Shown: positions 12,801-24,785 of the stretch, one piece after another
How the letters are laid out: each line of letters opens with the position of its first letter
How positions within the stretch are numbered: position 1 is the first letter of the stretch
NCBI GenBank assembly: GCA_029216955.1
Contig: JANAVB010044017.1
Coordinates: forward strand, 1,395,385-1,459,384
Length of the DNA stretch: 64,000 nucleotides
Direction of reading: 5' to 3'
Origin: Iris pallida
Taxonomy: Eukaryota > Streptophyta > Magnoliopsida > Asparagales > Iridaceae
The notes under the pieces: model-generated
Seen by the model: only the letters and a program-made list of their open reading frames with translations
Told to the model about the DNA's origin: nothing
Databases searched by the model: none
Position numbers and translations under genes: made by a program

Positions 12801-13500
12801 AAGCCGCCTGCTTTCCCTTTGGTTCCTTGGTCTGAACCAGATTGGCGTTAGCCAATTGCTTGGACAGTGTGTCCACTTTCAGTTGAGCCCGTATCTGGTC
12901 CTCAATATAGATTTCCTGTAGGAGATCTTCAAGAGTGATCTCCAACTTCTTCCTATGCATGTTTGCATAGAACTTGCTCCACCCAGCGGTGAGCTTTAAG
13001 ACAATCCCTCCAACAACAAACTTGTCGGGGAGGGGCATAGCCTCGTCTTCCAATTTCTGTCGCAACTTCAAAAATTCTTTGACCTGCGGCAGCATGGACT
13101 TTTCATCCTCAAAGAGCCATTTATGATATTTTTCAACCACAAATATTTTGCTCATGTTCTTGTCTTCTTCGTACAGTTTTTCCAGAGACTCCCATATGTC
13201 TCTCGCAATTGGTTTCTTACTGTAGGATTCTGCTATAGAATCCTCCATAGCATTCAGGATAAGCAACCTGCAAATACTATTTTCCCTTCTCCACTTGGCC
13301 TAAAGTTTAGTAGCCGCAGTGATTGCGGCAGCAGACCCAGTATCTGGAACAGTAGGTTCCTCTTCAAGCAATACGTGATCAACGTCTCTAAGTTGAAGAG
13401 TGAGATAAACCTTCCTCTTCCAGACTTGATAATGCTCTCCATCAAACTTTTCTAATTTGCAAAAGTCAGTATTGAGGAGTGAAGCATTAATATTTTCCAT
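9804..13500 (-). pseudogene. gag-pol: Element B Gag-Pol polyprotein (one nonsense codon, 3' truncated)
   Basis: Starts at ATG 13500 (MENINASLLNTDFCKLEKF), followed by copia-type Gag. TAG at 13300-13302 interrupts the same frame in an ALQAK-like context (CAG to TAG). Further on: CCHC knuckle CFKCGKKGHFKNEC, protease DTGASCHVC, integrase zinc finger (LWHNRLGHVH, CEVC), integrase core Asp in HSDICDF, Asp in IRSDRGGEY and Glu in AERKNRT (the usual NGVAE reads NRVAE), RT with [22 protein letters not shown] and YVDDMLIL (about 10510), then RNase H up to SMESEFFALDTAAEEAEW. The frame then runs into the element A LTR and stops at 9730, giving a chimeric tail that is not biological. Confidence 0.9.
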
Positions 13501-14227
13501 CGTAGCAATAAAGCTTTGAGATTGTTATTGCCGGGAACGCCGGGGCACGCTTTTCGATAGAAAATACAGAAACTGAAATAGTTGTAAAGACAATGTTTCA
13601 AATGCAATTCCTTAAAGAAGGTTTTGCAACGGAGATCCAGAAGGATTCTACAAATTACGAGATCTAAAAAGATATCGTAATTCACGAATAATCTAAAGAG
13701 ATTTTCGTGATCGTAGCAAATTGGCAGTAGTGCCTTCTAAAAAGAAGATATTGACAGAACTGCTAAAGGCAACAGAAGGGTGACAGGCGAGAGATGGAAT
13801 TGCTGGGGTGAATAATCACCGTTGCTTAAAGCTTTATTCGCCCTCTGCGAACAGCTTCCAGGAACCAGCAAGGTTGACGGAAAACCTTGGAACACTCCTG
13901 CTCTTCTGACTCCTCGGAAGACGGCGAACTCCTCTGGCAATGGCTCTACTCTTCTCTCTCTGTTTCTGAAGTAACAGAACTCACGCATACTAAAAAGTAC
14001 TAGTGTTTGTGTTAAAAAACACGCTCACTACTCTGTTGTGTTAAAAACACTTAAGAGTTTTTCTTCCTGGAATTCTGATTTCTCCAACACTGAGAGAGAG
14101 GAGAGAACCTGCATATATAGCCTACGGGGCGGTTGCCAAGCAGTTGCCTGAACTTCAGGGTAGTGGCTGAACCACTTCTGAAAGTACAGCAACTGCTGCA
14201 ACCGTTCCCGCTCTAATATGCAGCCAG

Positions 14228-14400
14228 CCATACGCACATACGCACACTGCGTACGCTGCGAACACTACGCACACTGCGCACGCTGCGTACGCTGTGCATA
14301 CTGGGAGTACTGGGCTGCGTAACTGGGCTCGCGTAACGGGCCGCGCAACGTGGTCGCGCAAGTGGCTCGCGCAACGAGCGCAACTTAAGCGCACTATGCG
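14228..14400. repeat. GCGTACGCTGCG-type GC-rich short repeat in LTR of B
   Basis: Around 10-bp units of the form CGYACRCTGCG (GCGTACGCTG, GCACACTGCG and so on) repeat at 14235-14300 and grade into GCGTAAC/GCGCAAC units up to 14400. The stretch is strongly GC-rich in an AT-rich neighbourhood. Confidence 0.7.
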
Positions 14401-14471
14401 CCTAGCGACGATGCTGACGTGCTAAGTACAAAGTGCGCCAACAAAACGCCATATTACGCCTCATGAGCCCT

Positions 14472-14536
14472 TGAGCCCGAGTTCGAGCCCGAGTCCGAGT
14501 CCGAGTCCGAGTCGCTAAGCTCCTACGGAGCTTAGC
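14472..14536. repeat. GAGTCC hexamer run followed by perfect hairpin
   Basis: GAGCCC/GAGTCC hexamers run from about 14472 to 14513, followed at 14514-14536 by a perfect 10-bp stem (GCTAAGCTCC / GGAGCTTAGC) with a 3-nt loop. All of it is within the LTR of element B. Confidence 0.7.
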
Positions 14537-14752
14537 TCCATGGAAATAAATTTTCAAGAGCAAAAAGCTTACAGCTTCTTAATTGTTGATTAAGCCTTTA
14601 TACCATTAATAATTAATCCCACATGGCACACACCCATGTGCACTACATGTGCATCTCCATAAAGAGCAAAGACTCATATATATGGAGATACACATTCCTT
14701 TCTAGCCAATGTGGGACTAAAAAACCAAAACTAAAGGCTAAAAACCCAACAA

Positions 14753-15300
14753 AATGGTGTCCTCAGCAAACACATCTTGATCATAAAGAGTCCTCACAAT
14801 CTCAGCAAAATTAATTAACCATAAAGAGACCTCACAATCTTAGCGAATACTAATGAAGCCTGGGGGGCGGCAAGCGCGTTGCCGGTAAGGCTGGACTCAT
14901 TGTCCATCTGGGATCTAGCCTTCATAAAAGATTACCGAGAGGAGGGTCGTTAAACCGGTGATCTAGATCTTATCGAGTAATCATGCTGATAACGTGTTGT
15001 GAAAATGAGAGAGAAAGAAGAAATTGGTAACCAGAAATCTTTACGTATCTTTTCTCATTGATAACATATATAGCAGAAATGAGAGAGGTTGTTTGTGGAT
15101 ATGGATAAGGCCATTCATATTTGTGTTTATCCAAATTATGATAGGTTTGTTGTACAAATACATATTTTCAACTTTCAAAGCTTCGTACAATCATTGATCA
15201 TCTTCTCCAAAATTATCCTTATCTTCACCATTGAAGGTTTAGGAAAAAAATTGTTTAAGAAAGAAAAACTATAAATAATCACCATGTTCTCTAAAAATAG
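14753..15300 (-). mobile_element. Element C: copia-type LTR end and leader remnant
   Basis: On the minus strand, a TATA box (CTATATATG near 15066-15074) is followed by a leader rich in AGA/CTC, the LTR end CTCATTTTCACA, and then ACGTTATCAGCATG at about 14979-14992. That last stretch looks like the altered primer binding site seen after some plant copia LTRs. Element B interrupts the leader at 14752. Two 26-bp near-copies (CATAAAGAGWCCTCACAATC) occur at 14780 and 14820. The right LTR boundary is not visible, so the 15300 end is approximate. Confidence 0.45.
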
Positions 15301-15889
15301 AAAATAATCGATTAGATAGACATGATTATCTTTATGTAGAAGTAACCTGATTAAGTTTTTTTTTAAATGTATGTAAAGATCTTTACGTAAAAATATGTAG
15401 GGTTAATTTTAAACATCTTTATATAGAAGTAAATTGATTACATTAGCTTTATGTAGGAGTAAACATATCTTTTATCTTTACATAATCACCTATTTACATA
15501 AATATGTCTAGAATATGGATATGTCTATCAACTTTACATCTAAAATATGTTAAAACATGTCTATCAGCATGTTTATCAAATTTACAATTAAAATATTTAA
15601 AAATATGTCAATCAACATGTTTATAAACTTCGCATTTAAAGTATTTTAAAATATGTTTATCAACTTTATGTAGGTGTAAATTGATTAGATTCTTTTTAAT
15701 AATGGACTATCAACTTTATATTTGAACTGATTAAATTAGAAAACATTATTATGTATAAAAAAATTTAGATGTGGGGGTAAACTTATATATTAATTTTTAG
15801 GAAAAAAATATAAAGCTAATCAAAACTCCTAAAAATAAGAGGAAGTAAACAGGATGAAAACAAGGGTTCATTCAATAACACTATTCCAC
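15301..15889. other. AT-rich intergenic DNA, no gene seen
   Basis: Low-complexity AT-rich sequence with loosely repeated phrases (AAATATGTCTATCAACATGTTTATC, TTTATGTAGRAGTAAACTGATTA) suggesting decayed local duplications. No reading frame or element boundary could be supported. Confidence 0.6.
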
Positions 15890-16510
15890 AAATCTCAAAA
15901 TATTGTTAAAAAAACTATCATCTTATTATTACAATTTCCTTGGAAATAGAGTCTATTTTTATGAATAGTTCTATTTTTACTATTTTGTGTGCTATCCATT
16001 GTGGAATTTTTTTTTACTTGTGTGAGCATATTTTTCTAAAATAGACTCTTTCTGTTTTCCTGTCCCTCTTTAAAACTGACTTCCACGAACTCTCAGAAAA
16101 TTGTTAAAAAAACACTATCATTTTATTGTTACAATTTTCATGGAAATGGAGTCTATTTTTATGTAATAGTCCTATTTTTACTATTTCGCGCTATCATTTT
16201 CGATTTTTTTACTTGTGTGAGCATATTTTCTGAATTAGACTATTTTTATTTTCCTGTCCCTCTTCAAAAATGACTTCCACGAACTCTTAGAAAATTGTTA
16301 AAAGAAAACTATCATTTTACTATTACAATTTCCATGGAGTCTATTTGTTTGAAATTGTTCTACCTTTACTGTTTCCTGCACTAGCCATTTCGAATATTTA
16401 TTTACTCGTGTGAGTATGTTTTTTTTATGAAATACTCTTTTATTTTCCTGTCCCTCTTCAAAAATGACTTCCACTAATTCCCAAAAAATTGTTTAAAAAA
16501 ATATCATTTT
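15890..16510. repeat. Tandem repeat of about 194 bp, three copies
   Basis: The phrase CTTCCACGAACTCTCAGAAA recurs at 16080, 16274 and 16468 (194-bp period). Between these, GTGTGAGCATATTTTC, TATTTTCCTGTCCCTCTT and TTACAATTTCCATGGA recur in the same order. A first, more diverged unit begins near 15890. This is satellite-like arrangement, too few copies here to call a satellite. Confidence 0.85.
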
Positions 16511-16888
16511 ATTACTACATTAATTATTTAAAGTATTTAAAAATGATAATTTCTAATAAGTAAATAAATAGTTTAATAATTAATCATGTTATTTTTATTA
16601 TTTTAGATTAATAAATATATAATAGTAGTATTAATAATATTAGTTAAGATTTTTCAATAGTTATTATGTATTTTAATTTTTGTTAATTAATAATAATTAA
16701 GAAAACAAATTATAGTCATTTCTACATAAAATAGTTGACAACAAAACATAGATATTTATTTATATGAAAGTATCGTAAAACAAAAATCCTACTTTCACGA
16801 AAGTATTTCTCCACAATCAAACACATCCTTAGAGAATCTTTTAGTGCTTGGGATTCAAGCTGCTATTATTACAATTTTACCATTAAGA
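16511..16888. other. AT-rich spacer, no gene seen
   Basis: Very AT-rich, with runs such as TAATAATTAAT. There are no supported features. Confidence 0.6.
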
Positions 16889-17168
16889 TTATGGGTTAAT
16901 TAGAGTTTAGACCCTAGATTTTGTACAAAATTAGAGTTTAAGCCTTGATTTGTGCAATTAGAAAGTTTTGACCTGAACTTTTATTATTTGTTTCAATTTT
17001 TCCATTATACCCCTTCAATGAAACCTCAATATATAGAATAGAGAGGGTATAATGGGAAAACGAAACAAAAAATAAAAATTCAGGGTCTAAACTTTCCAAT
17101 TTGACATGTGAGGGCTTAAACTCTAAGTTAATATAAAATCAAGGATCTAAACTCTAATTATCCCTAAG
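16889..17168. mobile_element. Foldback / MITE-like element with about 120-bp terminal inverted repeats
   Basis: The left arm begins GGGTTAATTAGAGTTTAGACC at 16893. The right arm ends GGATCTAAACTCTAATTATCCC at 17164, which is its reverse complement with few changes. The match continues inward through AGAGTTTAAGCC, AAAGTTTAGACC/AAAGTTTTGACC and CCATTATACCC, leaving a centre of about 35 bp. It has no coding capacity. Flanks read TTAT before and TAAG after, so a 3-bp TWA duplication is possible but not clear. It is probably a non-autonomous DNA transposon, and the superfamily is undecided. Confidence 0.75.
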
Positions 17169-17570
17169 GTATTTTAACAACTTCCTATTTACTAGTCTGC
17201 TTCCTATTTACTAGTCTGCCTTTACTAATTGGGTTTATTTGATATGGACTATATATTTCATGGGCTTCCATGTGTCTTGGTTTGGAAGATGACTAGGCCA
17301 TGCTCTTTTATTGGGTAACTTTTGAGTATAACCTTATCCATCTCGCTATAGTCTTTTCTATTTTTTATTACTAACAAATGAAGAGAGATTTTTTCCCCTC
17401 TAAAGAGTGGATTCTTCTAGATCATCTTTACATAGATCCTTCTAAATCAGTCGGCCAATAATGACTTTAAATATATCCTTATGGATCAATCAGCCTGCAA
17501 TAGTTTTCAATAAATCATTTTGAATCGATTAGCCATCAATGAGTTTCAAAATAACATTATGGATTAATTT
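17169..17570. other. Intergenic DNA, no gene seen
   Basis: There is a short direct duplication (CTTCCTATTTACTAGTCTG twice at 17178-17217) and three loose repeats of GATCAATCAGCC/AATCGATTAGCCATCAAT. Nothing else is supported. Confidence 0.5.
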
Positions 17571-19950
17571 GTCATGCCTGGATTTTTAAGAATCGATAGT
17601 CATCCCCCGAGCGTGATGCCGTGTGAGCCTAAGTTGTACTCGTACAAAACAATTTCACAAGATTAACACAACATTTAATAGAGTACACGGAGAAACTGAA
17701 ACAACACATTTGGAACAGAAAAAAAAACTTTACTTTATTGATAGTCAACATCATTTACAAGACTCTATTACAATTGTTGTCGTGCAGCCTTACAACTTGA
17801 CTCGATTACAAAATGAACGCTGATGAGATAGTCATTCCATACATTACATCCCCTCTATAAAACGAAAGTATTAAAACCACATGCTATCGAGGGAAGTCAA
17901 GCCATATTCCTTGGACTAATGTAGAGTCTTTAAAAGAGTATATGTAAGCCTTTGAGCACACGAATAAGGCTTCAAAACACTCGAGCATCGCCTTGTTAGG
18001 TGCCACGCTCCTCTTGATTTATAGTACATGTGGAGAGTGAGGATCAATATATTGTCATGTACTGGTGGATGGCTAATTAAATTCCATGCTCTCATTTGGT
18101 TCAAGAAAATTATGTAAATTATGCAGTATATTTGGTGATCTTTCTAGCCATCCTATTAAATTTCATGTAACATTTTCTAGGCAAAATAACATAATCTATG
18201 TTGCAACTTACCCACGACAGAGTCGACCGCCTCTAAATAAACTTACTATGTTCTTCTTTGTTCGACAGATGTCAATAACTATAAAGAATGTGTATATATG
18301 TGTGAAGATCACTGCCAATGTTAAGACATTTTGGACTATAGCTGGGTTAGACGACGATCCTTCCAATGCGAGTAGCAAGCCCTATTTAAAAGTTCCTAAA
18401 TCACCCGTGCCGTTCGAGAAACTTACTCACTTGTGGACAAGTTGTCCAATAACTATACACGACTAAACTAGTTATTCAGGCATGGCTTACATTTCATAAG
18501 AAATAAACATGAGAACTTTATTTGAGTCAGATTTTGACTACAAAATTCTATCCTAAGCCGCGTCACATCAAAGATATCCTAATATCAATCTTTCCAAATC
18601 CCTAGCTAGCATAATTATAATGCTAATAGGAAAATCGTTCCAGTATACTCGACATCCTCTATTTCTTGGCCCCCTCTCAATCAAACCATCTCCAGAGAAC
18701 ACAAAGCCCTCGCCTTTCAACCTCGACCTGTTTGCCAGCCTTTTTCGACCATTCCATACCTATTTTGGATCAGCCTCGATGCCGAAAACCAACGTCGATC
18801 ACCACTCGTCTGCAATCCCGTCGCAAAAAATTCCATTTGAGTGCTTATCGTTCGACCCCAACCCTAAGCGAATACCTCGCCATGTCCCCAACGCCAGTGC
18901 TGTCGCACGAGCCCCGCCGAGTATTGGTGCTCCCACGACATAGGACAAAGACTGGGTGCACATAACCGGTCATGTGTTTTAGGGATATTTTTGAACCGCT
19001 ACAACTCCCTTCTCGCTCGATGAAATTTTGAGAAATCTTCGCAGGTATGATCTCGGTTAACTCGACTTCGATCTGACCAATTTTAAATAAATAATTGAAT
19101 CAATTACTAGATCAAAAGTAGAGAAAAACTAGGTCCCATAAATCGGTTATTTTATTTAAAAATTTCTCAGTTGGGTATCGTCTTGATAGAATAGACCACT
19201 CAAACTCAAACCGATTTTACCAAAAGACCGTATAGTATTCCCAAATGTATAGGAATTGACGGAATTCAAATCGTTCTCATGAGCTTGACGAATTTGATCC
19301 ATATTCGTCAAAAATACCCATATTAGAGATTTCTGGAAAAGCTAATTAGTTTATGCATACTCGTGAAGTCACGGCGAGACCTATACCATTAGACTCATAG
19401 CATTTGACTTGTTCTATGACCCATGTTTCATCAGATTCTGAGATAGTCGGCCAAATCGTAGTCTCCACAATCTGACACAACAGATATTTTTGTGATCGAC
19501 TCATCAGAATTTTATTCTGGAAGATCCGTTGAGATTGTATTACATTTAGATATTGTTTGACATAACTTGACTATGTAGAGACCAACCAATTTTGACCTAA
19601 AATTAGCACATGCGGACCCTCATACGGATATCGTTTCATACTGTAACATCTTATTTTTTGCCTTGTGTCCAAATTAGACTTATGAACAGTTATTTTGATT
19701 AACTCATCCATTTCGAACACGTTGGTCATGTTTATTTTATCATCCGGAGACGTTTGTTCTGATCCATCCTTACTTCTTGACGAGTTCATATCCGAATCGT
19801 CAATTGATCTCCATTCAACTTCCAGGAAAGCATACCTTGCCATTTATTTACTATTTGTTTATATTATTCTATATGTTATCATTAACGGGTTACGATCGGG
19901 CACACGTGTTGCGTGTACAACGTATTTTAGATTTTAGAAATATTGATAGC
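17571..19950 (-). mobile_element. LTR-like relic beginning TGTCATGCCTGG
   Basis: TGTCATGCCTGGATTTTTAAG at 17571 resembles the outer end of plant Ty3/gypsy LTRs, here read as the 3' end of a minus-strand LTR. Phrases further right (GAAGATTTCTCAAAATTT on the minus strand near 19040, and stretches about 'TTGACCTAAAATTAGCACATGCGG' near 19590) have the look of Tekay-type LTR interiors. I could not find the matching CATGACA end or a target-site duplication, so the right limit is a guess. Short ORFs inside (18086-18466, 18620-18965, 19571-19843 minus) have no recognisable domains. Confidence 0.3.
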
Positions 19951-22724
19951 ATCTTCAACTTATGTAGTAAAGACAACTACCATAATTTAAATATAAATAA
20001 CCAAATTCATGGATTATTGTATTTGATCTAATACATAATTTTGAAATCATGATTTAAAATTAAAAAAATCTGATATACCGTAACTTAAATATAATATATA
20101 CATAATATTAAATGTAATTAATATTTTTTTATTCTAATCTATCTAAAGATTTATTGTAAGCCAAATTTAAATAACAAACTAATTTTGTAAAAATTAAGAA
20201 TTCTGATATAATTAAATTTAGTTAAGCCTAATGCATACGCACAATCCTAGTTAATATAAATTTTAATTTAATATTATTTAATCTAATCTAATCTAATTTA
20301 ATATAAATTAATCAAGTTGGATGAAATTTATTATAGTTTAACTTAATCTAATGCAAATTAAAAATCTTATTTAAAATTTATTCTAATTCATAACTTAAAT
20401 ACAATTTTAATATTTTTAAAATTGGATAGTCCTTATCAAATCAAATACCACAAAATATTGGAGAGGGAGAAAGAGAGAGAACCTTGTAGTACGATATTAT
20501 TCTGTTTTCTAGCCCATGACGTTATTATTCTGTTTAGTAGCACAACACGCCGCTAATATTGCATGTTCTTTTATTTCCTTCGAAGAATACTGTAGAACAC
20601 AAAGTAGAAGAGGAGTTGGATGAATTATTTATTTGAAGGTGTATATAATTTAAGAGAAAGGAAAATAAATAAATTATATGCATATTTAAGAGAAAGAAAC
20701 CAACCTGACAGAAGTGTTTGGGGAAAAAATTCTTTCCTGATAATGATGCATAACATAAAGCAAGAAAAGGACCAAACTGACAGAAGTGTTTGTAAATTTT
20801 TTATTTTCTTTTTTGAGAATGTTGCAGAACAAAAATTAAGAAAAGGTTCCTGATAGGAAAGAGGAGGTTACAAACCGCTTGTAAATTTAAATTAGTAGGG
20901 TTATGAAATGACCATATTATCCGTTCATAAATATATTTTTAGCTTAGAATATATATAATCTAAGTACCCCTGGTATTTGGATTATATAATAGTATAAATA
21001 TAAAAGTGCACGGACAAAGAGCAATTGGGAAGAATTTTATATCCACACAATATACTGGATATATAAAAATCAAACAACAGAAAGATGCTTGATTAAAATA
21101 AGTGCCCACACAGTATACTGACACTATACCGTTTCCTTATAAAATCTAATATTGGATTTCTGGTTATTTGGTTAGGGTTTTATGAGATTTCATTTAACCT
21201 GATATATATTGAGCTACACATTATCCTAGAGACACATTACTAAAGATATTACACTGAGTACAATGTCTTGATGGCTTGGCTTCTTCATTTGTTAGAATGA
21301 TGGTAATTTTTTCTAACGATAATGTTCGAAGATAACCAGATCTGAACTGTAAGTGTCTTTGACCCATCATGATTTCTTTATTACATATGTCTATGATAGA
21401 TGTTGCTTAATGTTAGGAGAACAAAGCAATATACATAATAGCAAGTATGGTATCATTAACGCACATTATGACTATGCCATGTTTTAAGTATAAACTATTA
21501 TGATTGCATGATCATTAGTGATTTTATAATACTAAACTTAATCGATTAACCATAATTAAAACTCAATTTAATCATTGGGCTAACAATCTTCCTTTTTTGA
21601 TAATGATGAATCGGTTAAGTTTAAGATGATACAATGAAGCTTATATATATGTAAAACACAAGAAACATATATCACTAAAGGTAACCTTAAACTTGTCATT
21701 ATCTAAAATGAGAAAAAATAAGCTTCGCTTGCTAAGAGATAAAATGAATTCAACTTAAGTAGATAATTCAGAGAAAGAAAAGCATAGAAAATCATGATCA
21801 AGATGTCATTAAAATTAAGGTAAGAAAAGTGTGTAAAGACAAGATTAGAAAGTAGTAAGGTAGAACGGATTGTCAAACACAAGTTACCTGGTAAAAATAT
21901 TTTTTTTGAAAACAATCAACAAATGGTTTACCAACAAGAAATCCAAGAAAGAAATCCCAAACCACAACATGATATGAAATATAACTTCAGTTTAGGAAGG
22001 AAGGATTTTAAATAAAAGTCATGAGAATTAGATATTTGGCAAATAATATATATCATTTCAAAAACACGGGAGATACAATAAAGGACTTTGACATTGGTCA
22101 AAGAAGTGAATAAGGTTCATAATTTGTCTATAAAAGTAGGTGAATCAATTTATGTAATAAAGTATGACCAATGAAAGAAGGCAAGAAATATAAAAAGCTT
22201 TCTATTTTACAAAATCTATCCACTTACCCGAGTTAATGGATTTGAACTTAATTACCTTAGCATGATGTAAAAAAACATTTTCTATGCAGGAAGATAACTG
22301 AGAAATATACTTGAGAAGAAAAAATTTAGTCGACTTGAATGCTCCCCATCAAATCATGACCAATCTTAATTGACATAAATCATAAATTTAGGTAGAAACA
22401 AGTAAGGAAAGCCAAACCAATTAAAGCCAAAAAAGAAGAAGATAATACAATCAAGTTAAGATAGACAAGTTCTAACTTTTAAACTAATGTATGAGAGAGA
22501 TTAAATATATAAAATAAATCTTTACTCTCTAATAAACTCTCCATATACATAACAATATCATGAACACAATAAATAATATATTCAATTAAAGGAGTAAGGA
22601 CCCATGATGAACTAGACATACCACATATTAAAGGGTATAAAGAAATTAATTTGCTCCTCCTTATATTATAAATATCTAGTTCTGAAGCTATTATATGCAT
22701 AAAAAATGATAACAACAAGATTTA
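19951..22724. other. AT-rich gene-free stretch
   Basis: Long AT-rich region with simple TTTAATCTAATCTAATCTAA repeats (about 20270-20320) and two copies of CCAAMCTGACAGAAGTGTTTG at 20700 and 20773. No ORF above about 80 codons and no recognisable element ends. It could be very old, unrecognisable transposon debris. Confidence 0.55.
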
Positions 22725-24328
22725 TGTCACGCCTAGTCCCAAAATACGCGAGATCAAGCCACGTGGCAATAAATAACATATTCAACCAGACTCTAGTCTG
22801 ACTCGAATACGTATAAATTGTTTAAAAATGATGTAACTATCACTATATCAACTCTATATCTCAATCTATATAACAGAAGCATAAGAAAAAAACATATGAA
22901 TACTAGTCTGTAGCCTAATAATCATACTTGTTCGAGTAGACTCGAGAGGAAAAATAGTCTATAAATATTGCGCAATCAAGCAGATATGAAATATAGAAAT
23001 GAAACATATATACTACAAAAAAGTAAATAGCTGCAATAAAATGGGTGCTCAGTAACAATCCAAGAAAGAACTCAGCAAACCTACTCAGCCAACCTAGAAG
23101 TAAACCAGGTCCTTAGGGGACGCAATAAGATACATAATATACATGCCACTATGAAACATTATATGAAGATCTTGAGGTGTTCTAAAGAATATGTGTAAAT
23201 GCAATAAGAACAATATTCGACGAATGGGGCTCTCTGAACATGAGATCCTCTCGCAGTGGGGCTCGTCCGAATCATCGACTGTCAACAACAACATAGACCA
23301 GTAACAGGCCCTTCGTCTAGTAACTGTCCTCCCTACCTAATGCATCTAAAACGGGTCGACTCCTCGACACACTCAATCCCCAGTATAGGGTCCAATATAT
23401 CGTAATAAAAATATCTAGCATGAACTACACTATCGTACTTTCCGACCGCACTGATAATCAATCGAATACGGAGGTACGTGTCCTATATCTTCGTATCACA
23501 TCATCGTATCCAAGCATGTGTCAGGGTCTAGCAAGATATCTGTGTATCCGCTCTGCAGCACATGGGTAGTCTCTAATGGACTAGGCTAACAAGTAAGGAC
23601 CAACGTATCTCGTTGGTTGCTCACAGAGTCATACTCGGACACGCAAATAATATACAATAAATAAGTAAGAAGACATGAAATATAAATAAAAAAATAACAT
23701 AGTAGCAAGGTATACTTACCTAGAGGTAGTATAATGATCTGATGATGTCCTGCAGGCGAAATTCTCAAGCCAAATAAAAGCAGCAACAATGGGACTTCTG
23801 CAAATGTCTTCGGATGTTGAAACAAACATCACCAACGTTTTCGAAATAAGAAAAGTAGCTAAGATAGACTATCCATAAGTCCAATTCTGGACAGGGATAA
23901 AACAACAATTTTGGGTCAAAATATGGTCCACCATTGGACCCACTTTGTATCAAAAAATACGTCAAAATAAGAGTATTCTAAACCTAACATACTATATGTC
24001 CACGAGTACAGAATGACAATACGAACCTAACGATACATCCAGAATTGGATTTCGATAAGTTAATCTCAAAATGATCAGTTGACCTAGATTGGGGGACCCG
24101 ATTTACACCAAAATGTGTGTCGGGGCCAAAGTTCTTTAAATATAGCAAATTGTATGTCAATGAATCTAAAATAACTATACGAATCCAATGATATATCCAT
24201 GTTTGCCATTGATTATAAAAGAACAGAACAGTTTTATGGGAAGACTGGACTTTTACTTCACAACACAAACTTGCTCGTACGAAGAAAGCCTAGGGACGAA
24301 AATCTAGGTACAGCAATCTAAGTACGAT
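22725..24328 (-). mobile_element. Element F: LTR-like fragment beginning TGTCACGCC
   Basis: TGTCACGCCTAGTCCCAAAATACG at 22725 resembles the outer end of the element A LTR (TGTCACGCCCCAGTACCGAGATACG at 6847) and would be the 3' end of a minus-strand gypsy LTR. Interior phrases near 23330-23760 fit that reading. It abuts the proposed end of element O at about 24329 without a matching second end, so O may have inserted into F, with the rest of F beyond the window. No coding sequence. Confidence 0.4.
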
Positions 24329-24538
24329 TGTTTTGTTTTTTTTGGGGGTGACGGTAGAGGCTCGGGAGAGTGCCATCAACTCTGCCTTACTCCTTGGACG
24401 ATCGGACGTAGCCTTGGCTCCGGTGAAGAAATGATCTCGGAATGTGTGGGGAGATTCTTCTGGGCGCCGCCGCTCTTTTTGTACGTGTCTCTGTCTCTCT
24501 CCTCTCTCGTCCTCTCTTTGTAAGGGAATGGCACCTTG

Positions 24539-24549
24539 CTATTTATAGG
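24539..24549 (-). promoter_or_regulatory. TATA box of O LTR
   Basis: The minus strand reads CCTATAAATAG, followed downstream by an AGAGAGGA-rich leader of about 50 bp. It is typical of a plant core promoter and lies about 1.1 kb from the proposed LTR start. Confidence 0.7.
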
Positions 24550-24649
24550 AGTGGAGTGTGATAAGTAGGGTTTGCAATGATTGCTCCTTGAAAAGTGGGC
24601 GGTTAGGGATTGGTTACGATTTGCCTTGATCTTGTTTGTTGGAAATTAA

Positions 24650-24785
24650 TCTGGGCCGTCAATATTGATTGCGACAAATCTGGGCAGTTAATGTTGATTG
24701 CACCGAATCTGCATGGGCAATTAATGTTGATTGCAACAAATCTGCATGGACAGTTAATGTTGATTACAACAAATCTGCATCGTAA
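24650..24785. repeat. 33-bp minisatellite, about four copies, in O LTR
   Basis: Units of the form CAGTTAATGTTGATTGCAACAAATCTGCATGGG (plus strand) follow each other from 24651 to 24783. The first unit is more diverged (GTCAATATTGATTGCGAC). The small ORFs 24610-24819 and 24603-24830 are products of this repetition. Confidence 0.8.

Larger units (their letters stand above)
9804..14752 (-). mobile_element. Element B: Ty1/copia retrotransposon, truncated by element A
   Basis: Minus-strand copia element. The 5' LTR starts TGTTGGGTTTTTAGCC at 14752, gag starts with ATG at 13500, and pol runs in copia order (PR-IN-RT-RH) until it is cut at 9804 inside RNase H by the LTR of element A. The remainder and its 3' LTR should lie beyond the left edge of the window. 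Apart from one nonsense codon the coding region is open, so B was fairly intact when A landed. Confidence 0.9.
13501..14752 (-). repeat. 5' LTR plus leader of element B
   Basis: The LTR start TGTTGGGTTTTTAGCC at 14752 (minus strand), with AGTCCCACATTGG just inside, is a common plant copia LTR beginning. A TATA box reads CTATATATGC on the minus strand at 14111-14121. The LTR/leader boundary and primer site could not be placed, because I see no match to the usual Met-tRNA primer between 13501 and 13900. The second LTR is outside the window, so the LTR length cannot be checked here. Confidence 0.65.

Noticed and set aside
18086..18965. ORFs of 99-126 codons between 18086 and 18965
   Set aside because: There are no recognisable domains, no promoter-start-terminator arrangement, overlapping alternative frames, and they fall within an LTR-like relic.
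19571..19843. Minus-strand 90-codon ORF
   Set aside because: The composition looks protein-like in part, but there is no homology I recognise, no conserved motif and no context.
22725..24354. F as a complete solo LTR ending at GGGGGTGAC near 24353
   Set aside because: The flanking bases give no target-site duplication, and the TATA box at 24539 lies outside those limits and fits the LTR of element O better.
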